This document shows positions 5,811 through 11,257 of a DNA stretch of 11,257 bases, one piece after another; positions within the stretch are counted from its first letter, which is position 1; the number at the start of each line of letters is the position of its first letter. This stretch comes from Sulfurospirillaceae bacterium (lineage in GTDB: Bacteria; Campylobacterota; Campylobacteria; Campylobacterales; Sulfurospirillaceae), in contig JAQWCT010000064.1 in NCBI GenBank assembly GCA_028705785.1, forward strand, positions 1 to 11,257, read 5' to 3'. Both the position numbers and the translations under genes were made by a program. The notes beneath the pieces are model-generated. The model had not been told where the DNA came from and did not search any database. It was given only the letters and a program-made list of their open reading frames with translations.

Positions 5811-6500
5811 ATGAAAGCTTTTATGCGTCCGGTTGATTTTCGCCAAGACATAAGGGTAAAAAGACTTATGAGTGATCTACCTGGTGGTATAGGCTACGGT
5901 GTTGCGATGCTCACGATTGAGACTCTTTCAGGGCAGCCAGGCATGAGATATCCAACGGAAGCAATTGATCTACTAGCCTATGACATTGGAGTTAGTTTAC
6001 CCATTCTGACTACAGTTCTAACAAAGTATGCATTGTTCGACGAGATAAAAGATGAAAATGGAAAAAACTACATCTGTCCAAGCCTTAATGTATGGCAAGA
6101 GCCTTATGCTAAAAAAGTGCAAATCAACAGCTTGAGAGGTCAAATGAGTGGTATAAAAAAGCAACTAGGCTTAGAACTTCAACTTAAAGAATTGACACAA
6201 ACATTGAGTTCATCCGACTCAAGTAAACAAATAATAAATAAAAAAAATAAAGAAATAAAAAAAACTCTCTCTTTGAGAGAGACAAAAAATCTCAAGCAAC
6301 ACCTGATAAATAAGTACAACAATACTGGGGAAACATGGGAAGGTGTGGGAGGATACAAAAGCCTGAGCATCCGCAACGGGTACTTGCACAACAACATCAG
6401 CGGTAAAGACCTTACTCCCAGTGAGGCAGTCGAGGTTTGGGGTGAAATTACCAATCTGTATAAAAATCAACAAGAACAAAAAGAAGGAGATAACCAATGA
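5811..6500 (+). CDS. Lin1244/Lin1753-like (DUF4373-type) replication-associated protein
   Basis: In this 229-residue protein the N-terminal half (about 8-110: FRQDIRVKRLMSDLPGGIGY, then VAMLTIETLS, LAYDIGVS, ALFDEI) matches the pattern of the Lin1244/Lin1753 or DUF4373 winged-helix domain of phage and element replisome organisers. In that pattern a short dynamic 'not-too-big' helix is followed by GYG and a second helix pair. A Ser/Lys-rich linker (about 128-155) with two A8 runs separates it from a C-terminal domain ending in EAVEVWGEITNLY. The likely role is DNA binding at an origin or helicase loading for the excised element. The start uses AAAAGG 7 bases upstream. The stop overlaps the next ATG (ATGA). 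The family call rests on pattern only. Confidence 0.68.
   Translation: MKAFMRPVDFRQDIRVKRLMSDLPGGIGYGVAMLTIETLSGQPGMRYPTEAIDLLAYDIGVSLPILTTVLTKYALFDEIKDENGKNYICPSLNVWQEPYAKKVQINSLRGQMSGIKKQLGLELQLKELTQTLSSSDSSKQIINKKNKEIKKTLSLRETKNLKQHLINKYNNTGETWEGVGGYKSLSIRNGYLHNNISGKDLTPSEAVEVWGEITNLYKNQQEQKEGDNQ
6257..6281 (+). repeat. A8 run followed by a perfect 7-bp hairpin inside the replication-like gene
   Basis: AAAAAAAA (6257-6264) is followed immediately by CTCTCTC-TTT-GAGAGAG (6265-6281). A second A8 run lies at 6240-6247. Slippery A-runs next to a stem can cause transcript slippage or frameshifting. A -1 shift would end after 16 further codons and a +1 shift almost at once, giving a protein of only the N-terminal domain. 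It may also simply be a low-complexity linker. Confidence 0.4.
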
Positions 6501-6658
6501 AAAGAGTAATTAAACTATTATTTAAGATTTTTTTAAAAGATATTAAAAATTTCTTTTTAAAAATTTCAAAAGAAAAACTAAGACGTTTCGCAATACTCGT
6601 TGTTTTACAACTCTTGGCATTAACATTTTTTCTTCAATATTTAAAAATGCAACACTAA
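6497..6658 (+). CDS. small membrane protein (53 aa)
   Basis: This protein has a strongly basic amphipathic N-terminus (about 1-30, rich in Lys, Phe, Ile) and one hydrophobic helix (about 31-48, FAILVVLQLLALTFFLQY). The ATG overlaps the previous TGA, and AAGGAG lies upstream, so translation is coupled. It was too short for routine calling but has the operon spacing of a real gene. No family was recognised. The basic N-terminus suggests N-in topology in the inner membrane. It could be a small conjugation or mobilisation accessory protein. Confidence 0.62.
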   Translation: MKRVIKLLFKIFLKDIKNFFLKISKEKLRRFAILVVLQLLALTFFLQYLKMQH

Positions 6659-6670
6659 AAAGGACAAAAA

Positions 6671-6790
6671 ATGAAAATTCTTTTTAAGACACTCTTGCGA
6701 TGGTTCGTTCAATTCTGGCTAATCATGTTCTTTTTTGGAGCTATGTTCCAAATTCAACAGTGGTTTTTTGGCTCTGGCCATTTATTTTAG
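6671..6790 (+). CDS. very small membrane protein (39 aa)
   Basis: This protein begins MKILFKTLLRW and continues as an aromatic-rich hydrophobic helix (about 11-27, FVQFWLIMFFFGAMF), ending in Trp/Phe residues. An AAGGA ribosome site lies 6 bases before the ATG, and both neighbours are about 10 bases away, which supports a real gene. No family was recognised. With the preceding 53-residue peptide and the following coiled-coil membrane protein it forms a run of three inner-membrane products. Confidence 0.58.
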   Translation: MKILFKTLLRWFVQFWLIMFFFGAMFQIQQWFFGSGHLF

Positions 6791-6799
6791 GAGATAGGG

Positions 6800-7186
6800 A
6801 TGGATCTAAAAGAACTTCAAAAGACCGTGATACAGCTCGAACTTATTTCTGCTGATCTAAAAGGACTTAAAAACCTAGATATGAGCAGCATTGTTGAGCA
6901 AGTTTACACTTTAAACGATGAGTTTGAACAGGTGCAAAAAAATCTCAAATCAACTCAGCATCTAGGGCTTAAATTCGTTTTGTTGAGTGTATTCTGTTCC
7001 ATATTATCATTTTTTGCATTAGGTTATGTGCAAAAAAACAACTATTTTGGGCTTTTATCTGGGCATGAGCAACAGTTTGAGACTATCGACATCAGTGGTA
7101 AAAAATATTACAAGGTGCTCAAAAAGACTGTCTTTTCCAGTCCTAGTGACAACAGTTTTTATTTAATTCAAGTTGAGCATCAATAA
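6800..7186 (+). CDS. coiled-coil membrane protein
   Basis: This 128-residue protein has a long heptad-like coiled coil (about 1-52: LKELQKTVIQLELISADLKG, then VEQVYTLNDEFEQVQKNLKS). One transmembrane helix (about 57-76, KFVLLSVFCSILSFFALGY) and a roughly 50-residue C-terminal domain (DISGKKYYKVLKK) follow, predicted to be outside the cytoplasm by polarity. The layout is reminiscent of MbeB/MobB-type mobilisation proteins, which anchor relaxosomes at the membrane, but no conserved motif proves it. GGAGATAGGG precedes the ATG. The stop overlaps the next gene's ATG by one base, so expression is coupled to the helix-turn-helix protein and ParA downstream. Confidence 0.68.
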   Translation: MDLKELQKTVIQLELISADLKGLKNLDMSSIVEQVYTLNDEFEQVQKNLKSTQHLGLKFVLLSVFCSILSFFALGYVQKNNYFGLLSGHEQQFETIDISGKKYYKVLKKTVFSSPSDNSFYLIQVEHQ

Positions 7187-7545
7187 TGACACTTGATCAA
7201 TTTAAAAAAAGCAGTGGTGCTAAAAAGCGTCAACAATCACGTCTGTTTGCGTTTAAATCGCAAATCCTTGATTTAGTTAAGGATGGATTTACCCAACAGT
7301 CAATTCTTACGTTTTTGGGCAAAAATGGACTTAAAACAACAAAGCAAAATTTGTCGTATTTCATCGCTCGGCACATCGTGCCGAGCGAACATGCCAAGGA
7401 AAACAGTCCACTTTTGCAAACTGCGCAAACGCAGTTTGCAAAAGTGGAAGCAGAACTAAAAGTTGAAGAGCCAGAACCATGGACTCTTCCTGAGAGCCCA
7501 AAAGGGGTAGACGATCTCCTCACCCTATGCGGTTTAAAAAAATAA
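7186..7545 (+). CDS. helix-turn-helix mobilisation/partition-type protein
   Basis: This 119-residue basic protein has a helix-turn-helix of the form QILDLVKDGFTQQSILTFL then GLKTTKQNLSYFIAR (about 27-61). It is followed by a linker and an acidic, Pro-rich tail (VEEPEPWTLPESPKG) ending DDLLTLCGLKK. Small proteins with a QIxxLxxxGxxxxxIxxxLxxxG pattern next to ParA are common in conjugative and mobilisable elements and probably bind DNA at the transfer or partition site. The coding region carries two strong hairpins (7365-7387 and 7408-7447), so it may double as a structural DNA or RNA element. It overlaps the previous stop by one base and lies 13 bases before ParA. A ParB-like partner role for ParA is possible but unproven. 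Confidence 0.68.
   Translation: MTLDQFKKSSGAKKRQQSRLFAFKSQILDLVKDGFTQQSILTFLGKNGLKTTKQNLSYFIARHIVPSEHAKENSPLLQTAQTQFAKVEAELKVEEPEPWTLPESPKGVDDLLTLCGLKK
7365..7387. repeat. perfect 10-bp hairpin, 3-base loop, inside the HTH gene
   Basis: CGCTCGGCAC and GTGCCGAGCG are exact complements around the loop ATC. The stem is very GC-rich for this window. It encodes the end of the helix-turn-helix region (ARHIVPSE). No T-run follows, so a simple terminator is unlikely. Confidence 0.8.
7408..7447. repeat. perfect 18-bp hairpin, 4-base loop, inside the HTH gene
   Basis: The left arm 7408-7425 begins CCACTTTTGC and ends ACTGCG. The right arm 7430-7447 is its exact reverse complement. The loop is CAAA (7426-7429). 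It starts 20 bases after the first hairpin, in the linker of the protein, where coding constraint is weak. A perfect 36-base stem inside a gene is far beyond chance and suggests a selected DNA or RNA structure or a recently inserted palindrome. Confidence 0.85.
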
Positions 7546-7558
7546 CAAGGACAACACA

Positions 7559-8335
7559 ATGATGTTACACTTACTGTCACAAACAAAGGGCGGAGTGGGT
7601 AAATCAACCATTTCTAACCATATCTTACCCTCTCTAACTGGTTCATCTTTGATCATCGAAATTGACAATAACAATGTTTCTAGCATTTACTCATCAAGCT
7701 CAAAAATTAGAGGTGTTACGTTAAAAACTGACAAAAAATCGATTGAGCAAGCCATTGTCGAGGCAGAGTTAAATAGCCTTGATTCTAACATCATCATAGA
7801 TGCAGGGGGTGGTGATGATTCACTCAAAGTGATTGAGGCTTTGATGGCTGCAAAGCTTGAGTGTACTGTGTGGCTACCAATAACGCCCGACGCCGAGGCA
7901 CTAACTAATTTACAGCACATTGTTCAAAAAGTTGGTAAAACGTATCCTATTAACCTGGTATTTTCACGCTTTTCAAAGTTAAAAGAGGATTATTATTTCA
8001 TCTTTGGCGACGAAACACAATCTGCAAATCTACAGTTTTTAGCTCCTTTTGCAAACATACTACAAGTTCCAATAAAAAACATTTTTTCAAAAGCAAAACA
8101 GAGAGCAACAACCGTGTGGGATTTAGCAACAATTTTTGGCGACAAGGATCCTCAAATGCTTAAAAAGGAGTGGCAAAACGAATATGCAAATGCCACAGAC
8201 AAAGTTGCAGCTAAAGAGTTATACATGCAAAAAAGAGCGGTAATGTGGTTGCAAGATGAAGCGCAAGAATACCTCGGCGCAGTTAAAAACTCATTTCAAA
8301 GCACAAAAGATTTTATAAAAACCATACAATCGTAA
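7559..8335 (+). CDS. ParA-family (MinD/ParA) ATPase
   Basis: This 258-residue protein has the deviant Walker A motif KGGVGKST at residues 10-17 (signature Lys10 and Lys15), an A'-like strand IIEIDNNN (D36) and a Walker B strand IIIDAGGG (D81). It also shows WLPITPDAEAL, a typical ParA switch-region strand. The length fits ParA-like proteins without an N-terminal DNA-binding domain. Such ATPases position plasmids or excised elements, or localise conjugation complexes. The small basic gene just upstream could be its centromere-binding partner. An AAGGA site precedes the paired ATGs. The last gene of the operon, it is followed 3 bases later by a terminator-like hairpin. The C-terminal third (AKQRATTVWDLATIFGDKD) is basic and may touch DNA. 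Confidence 0.9.
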   Translation: MMLHLLSQTKGGVGKSTISNHILPSLTGSSLIIEIDNNNVSSIYSSSSKIRGVTLKTDKKSIEQAIVEAELNSLDSNIIIDAGGGDDSLKVIEALMAAKLECTVWLPITPDAEALTNLQHIVQKVGKTYPINLVFSRFSKLKEDYYFIFGDETQSANLQFLAPFANILQVPIKNIFSKAKQRATTVWDLATIFGDKDPQMLKKEWQNEYANATDKVAAKELYMQKRAVMWLQDEAQEYLGAVKNSFQSTKDFIKTIQS

Positions 8336-8337
8336 AA

Positions 8338-8355
8338 AGCCCTAGATTTAGGGCT
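8338..8355 (+). terminator. terminator-like hairpin after parA
   Basis: AGCCCTA (8338-8344) and TAGGGCT (8349-8355) form a perfect 7-bp stem with a GATT loop three bases after the ParA stop. No U-run follows; an A5 precedes the stem. It would work better for transcription from the right, or with a helper factor. It marks the end of the eight-gene operon. Confidence 0.5.
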
Positions 8356-8392
8356 GTCAAATAGTGTCAAAGTAAAGTCAAAGAGTGTCAAA
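8354..8392 (+). repeat. four phased TGTCAAA repeats (oriT or recombinase-site candidate)
   Basis: TGTCAAA is at 8355-8361, 8365-8371 and 8386-8392, with the variant AGTCAAA at 8376-8382. The spacings of 10, 11 and 10 bp place all on one helix face. On the minus strand the array reads TTTGACAC and closely resembles the TGACAC array at 1404-1430. It lies 70-110 bases before the relaxase gene, where conjugative origins carry protein-binding repeats. Confidence 0.6.
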
Positions 8393-8416
8393 ACTCGGAA
8401 TACTAGGCACCGAACC

Positions 8417-8432
8417 CCTAAGTGGACTTAGG
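8417..8432. other. inverted repeat upstream of the relaxase; oriT candidate region
   Basis: CCTAAGT-GG-ACTTAGG forms 7-bp arms around GG, 34 bases before the relaxase start and 24 bases after the phased repeats. MobF relaxases usually recognise an inverted repeat beside the nick site in an origin located next to their own gene, so 8338-8465 is the natural place for oriT. No nick sequence could be identified with confidence. Confidence 0.4.
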
Positions 8433-8465
8433 TACCAAGAAAAATGCAAAAAGGCAAGAATATCT

Positions 8466-11257
8466 ATGCTAGCCCAACCAAAAAAAGGCGGAACACAAAA
8501 AGGTTTCGCCTATCATGAAGAAGACAATTACTATCAAGTTGGACAAGAACAAGGGTGCTTTTATGGTCAGCTTGCAAGCGATCTAGGATATGCCCAGCTT
8601 GAACGTGAGGCCCTCTTTAATGCGCTAGAGGGTAATAATGCTCAAGGTGTACGTATGGTTAAAACGAGAGAGGACGGTGTGGACGAAAATGGCTATCGTA
8701 AAAATGCCTATACCGATCTTACATTCTCAGCTGATAAGAGTATATCTGTTGCTTATGGACAAGCACTTAAACACGATATTACATTAGCATACAAGCTATC
8801 ATCATCGCATCAACAAGCAGTAAGAAAAGTGCTTGATTTTATTGAAAAAGAATATACCTACAGCCGGACAGATACGAAAGCACAAGATAAAGCACTTTTT
8901 CTTTTGTATGATCATTTCGATGCACGTATGGCAAATGGACAACTCGATCCCTCTTTGCACACGCATGCTCTTATGGTCAATATCACTCAAAATTCAAATG
9001 GGACATACAATAAGCTTGAAAATGGGCAGATAGCTAAAGATCACAAAATGCTCGGTATGCTCTATCGCAACGAACTAGCCCATATACTTCAGTCTCAAGG
9101 ACTTGAAATTGAAGTATATGATGCAAAACAAGGCTTTTTTCAGTTAAAAGGTTTTCAAAAAGAGCAGAGAGAAGAATTTTCTCAACGTACTCAGGTTATC
9201 AATGAATGGATCCAAAACAATGAAGAACGCATCAAAGCAGAATATCCAAATATTACAGCTAAAAAATTACGTGATATAGCACAACAAGAGACCAGAGGCT
9301 GGAAAGATAAATCAATTGATAAAATGCAATATATGGTGCAAAATCAAGAACGTGCTGAAAAAGTAAACTACCTACTACCTACGCATGACCATGTATTTTC
9401 TTCACAGATAGATGCCACAACTATTGTCAATATGGCAGTTCAAGATCTGCTTGACCATAAATCTGTTCTCTCAAAAAAAGACATTTTAGATCAAGCAGCA
9501 AAAATTTCGCTTGGTGCAGTTTCAAACGATGATTTATTGACCGCATTCTCACAACACACAGATCTAGTGCAACTAAAAGATGGCCAATTTAGCACACAAG
9601 AGATAATCGATAAAGAGCAATTTATCTTCTCTCAAGCAAATAAAACTAATTTTATAGTCACACAAAGCCAAAATCAAATCGACATTGCTATTAAAAAATT
9701 CGAAATTAAAAAAGGATTTAAACTAAAAAGTGCCCAAAATTCGCTTGTACATGCCATTCTATCAAGCGACTCAAAATATATCATAGCTCAAGGTGTCGCT
9801 GGTTCTGGTAAATCAACCTCTTTAGAAATCGTGCGAAATGTGTGTGCAGACCAAAACATAAAGATCGTAGCGTTGGCACCAACAGGTACAGCGACCGATA
9901 ATCTCTCTCAAGAAGCCAATATCAAAGATAATTTTACCGTTGCAAAATTTATCCAAACCCAAGACGAAGGTATTAAAAAGGCGGTAGTGATTGTGGATGA
10001 AGCAGGGATGCTAGGTACTCGTGATACTTACGAGCTAATGAGAATAGCACAAGAAAACAATCTAAAGCTTGTCTTCTCCGGTGATAAGAATCAAAAAAAA
10101 TCAATCTCCCAGGGCGATATTTTTGCAGAAATACAAACCAAAGGTTTTACAACCATTAATCTTGATGAAGGCAATCGACAAAAGAATGATCTCATGTGTA
10201 CAGCGGTAAAACAGATCTTAAAACGTGATATTACTGCTGCACTCAATACATTACAAAACACCACCAAACAAATACAAAGCTGTGAAGAACGACTTGCGTA
10301 TGCGCAAGAGCTTTACATGCAAGATCGTGAAAATTCACTTTTAATTACTACAACTAATGCGGATAGAATTAGCCTGAATAAAAGTATACGAGCAAAACTG
10401 ATAGCGCAAGGACACATTACTGATTCAAAGTCATTCATGACACGAGAGCTGCTAAACTTAAGTGCCTTGGAAAAGCGACAAGCTTCAAGTTACAGCATAG
10501 GTGATAATATTTATTTGAGTAAAAATATTGGCTCGATTACGGCAGGGAAAGAAGCAATCATTACTGCAATGAATCAAGAAAACAACACAATCACAATCAA
10601 GCACCAGGGCAATCAAAAGGCTTACATTGAAGTTGTTAATCTCGTAAAAAATGGCACAAAATTAAACCTCTTTAAAACGGAACAAAGAGACTTTGGTATT
10701 GCAGATAAAATTATTTTTAAAAAGAATGACAAAAAATTGGGGCTATCCAATGGTCAAATTGGGACCATAACACATTTAACAGGCAATCTCATTACAGTAA
10801 AAATCAACGATAAAAAAATTACGTTCGATACAAAAGAGTACAACTATATCCAGCATGCTTACGCTATCACTGACTTTGCTAGTCAAGGTAAAACAACCAA
10901 TCGTGTTATTGCCGTTGCAAACTCTAACACAGCTAGCTTTAATGACTTTTATACACAAATCACTCGAGCAAAATACGAAGCTCATATTATCACCGACAAT
11001 CTCGAGCAGTTAAAAATTAGAGCTGTACAAGACAGTATTAAACTCAATGCAATGCAAATGTTAAATTACACACTTAAACAAACCAAACGGGAGGTACTCA
11101 ACCATGGAGAAAGAATTACAGGAGCTAATAGAGGCATTTTTAGAAGCGCAATTGAAAAACTTGCACATTTCACAAGAAATCTTAACAATCCTCAAAGAGG
11201 CGAAAGCAGAATCCGCAAAGAAGGGAAAACAATGAAAAATCCAAAAGAGCTACTAGT
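8466..11257 (+). CDS. MobF-family (TrwC/TraI-type) conjugative relaxase-helicase, partial
   Basis: The frame stays open to the window end (930 residues seen). The N-terminal relaxase domain (about 1-300) has the tyrosine region FAYHEEDNYY (Y16, Y22, Y23), the DLTFSADKSISV strand and the metal-binding histidine triad H150 (HFDAR), H165 and H167 (LHTHALMV). The C-terminal RecD-like superfamily 1 helicase has GVAGSGKST (443-451), VDEAGM (510-515), SGDKNQ (538-543), YAITDFASQGKTT (799-811) and YTQITRAK (829-836). It would nick oriT, stay covalently bound to the transferred strand and unwind the DNA. AAGGCAAG precedes the ATG. Aligned to F TraI, the first tyrosine of the usual YY pair is Ala15. 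The last 50 codons overlap another ORF out of frame, and an internal ATG at 11232 with AAGGG upstream is in this frame, so the C-terminus may extend or fuse into a downstream gene. Confidence 0.93.
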   Translation, partial: MLAQPKKGGTQKGFAYHEEDNYYQVGQEQGCFYGQLASDLGYAQLEREALFNALEGNNAQGVRMVKTREDGVDENGYRKNAYTDLTFSADKSISVAYGQALKHDITLAYKLSSSHQQAVRKVLDFIEKEYTYSRTDTKAQDKALFLLYDHFDARMANGQLDPSLHTHALMVNITQNSNGTYNKLENGQIAKDHKMLGMLYRNELAHILQSQGLEIEVYDAKQGFFQLKGFQKEQREEFSQRTQVINEWIQNNEERIKAEYPNITAKKLRDIAQQETRGWKDKSIDKMQYMVQNQERAEKVNYLLPTHDHVFSSQIDATTIVNMAVQDLLDHKSVLSKKDILDQAAKISLGAVSNDDLLTAFSQHTDLVQLKDGQFSTQEIIDKEQFIFSQANKTNFIVTQSQNQIDIAIKKFEIKKGFKLKSAQNSLVHAILSSDSKYIIAQGVAGSGKSTSLEIVRNVCADQNIKIVALAPTGTATDNLSQEANIKDNFTVAKFIQTQDEGIKKAVVIVDEAGMLGTRDTYELMRIAQENNLKLVFSGDKNQKKSISQGDIFAEIQTKGFTTINLDEGNRQKNDLMCTAVKQILKRDITAALNTLQNTTKQIQSCEERLAYAQELYMQDRENSLLITTTNADRISLNKSIRAKLIAQGHITDSKSFMTRELLNLSALEKRQASSYSIGDNIYLSKNIGSITAGKEAIITAMNQENNTITIKHQGNQKAYIEVVNLVKNGTKLNLFKTEQRDFGIADKIIFKKNDKKLGLSNGQIGTITHLTGNLITVKINDKKITFDTKEYNYIQHAYAITDFASQGKTTNRVIAVANSNTASFNDFYTQITRAKYEAHIITDNLEQLKIRAVQDSIKLNAMQMLNYTLKQTKREVLNHGERITGANRGIFRSAIEKLAHFTRNLNNPQRGESRIRKEGKTMKNPKELL
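11104..11235 (+). CDS. 43-residue ORF nested out of frame in the relaxase C-terminus
   Basis: The ATG lies 8 bases after a strong GGGAGGT ribosome site, the best in the window. The product is a Leu/Glu/Lys-rich amphipathic helix (MEKELQELIEAFLEAQLKN, then ISQEILTILKEAKAE) with a basic end. Its TGA overlaps an ATG at 11232 (ATGA), as in coupled genes, and that ATG also has an AAGGG site. Both features argue for a real small gene, yet the relaxase frame remains open across it. Either the two frames are both used or one is not translated. No family was recognised. Confidence 0.5.
   Translation: MEKELQELIEAFLEAQLKNLHISQEILTILKEAKAESAKKGKQ

Noticed and set aside
6179..6497. Two minus-strand frames of 91 and 92 codons opposite the replication-like gene
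   Set aside because: Phe/Ile-rich products come from the A-rich linker read in reverse; no ribosome sites, and they sit within a well-packed plus-strand operon.
7230..7607. 125-codon minus-strand frame across the hairpin gene and parA start
   Set aside because: Cys/Ser-rich composition and overlap with two plus-strand genes that have proper spacing; the palindromes help keep the reverse frame open.
8354..8392. CRISPR or plasmid-iteron array
   Set aside because: Units are only 7 bp with 3-4 bp gaps and four copies, too short for CRISPR repeats and shorter than usual iterons; no cas or Rep gene adjoins.
1404..8392. A DDE transposon bounded by the inverted TGACAC arrays
   Set aside because: No transposase with DDE pattern is encoded between them and no target duplication is evident; integrase arm or transfer sites explain the repeats with fewer assumptions.

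Overview
The window is a mobile-element mosaic from an AT-rich bacterium. A-rich coding style, short AAGGA/GGAG ribosome sites and MobF-type conjugation genes suggest a campylobacterotal host (Sulfurospirillum/Arcobacter/Sulfurimonas-like). That host call is an inference from style, not from a marker gene.

Left part (1-1531): the end of one integrated element. It holds the 3' tail of an unknown gene, a small excisionase-like helix-turn-helix protein, and a tyrosine recombinase (Int1, 361-1401). Next come three helically phased TGACAC repeats and then the 3' fragment of a tRNA-Leu(CAA) gene (1475-1531, minus strand). The fragment lacks the 5' half of the tRNA, so it reads as an attachment-site scar, most likely a junction between two tandemly integrated elements. 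The intact tRNA copy is expected to the right, beyond the window.

Middle (1533-5360): a second element begins. Near the junction lies a very AT-rich, translationally coupled pair: a DUF3800 protein with an RNase H-like acidic residue pattern, and a small protein resembling PBECR/BECR-fold nucleases. This is the best candidate here for an uncharacterised toxin/defence module. A second tyrosine recombinase (Int2, 3017-4147) follows with a full catalytic set. Two minus-strand genes come next: a one-helix membrane protein and a likely helix-turn-helix regulator. The regulator is divergent from a long rightward operon, and the region between them carries paired direct repeats spaced about 40 bp. 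The box TGTAACATTATT occurs both upstream of Int2 and upstream of the regulator, suggesting shared control.

Right part (5361-11257): a compact eight-gene operon encodes an unknown small protein, a winged-helix/AlpA-like protein, a Lin1244/Lin1753-like (DUF4373-type) replication-associated protein, two tiny membrane peptides, a coiled-coil membrane protein, a helix-turn-helix protein whose coding sequence contains two perfect hairpins (10 bp and 18 bp stems), and a ParA-family ATPase followed by a terminator-like hairpin. A 110-bp non-coding stretch with phased TGTCAAA repeats and an inverted repeat (oriT candidate) precedes a TrwC/TraI-type MobF relaxase-helicase that runs off the window. Its C-terminal region overlaps, out of frame, a 43-codon ORF with a strong ribosome site.

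Together Int2, the regulator, the replication-like protein, ParA and the relaxase describe an integrative and conjugative or mobilisable element.
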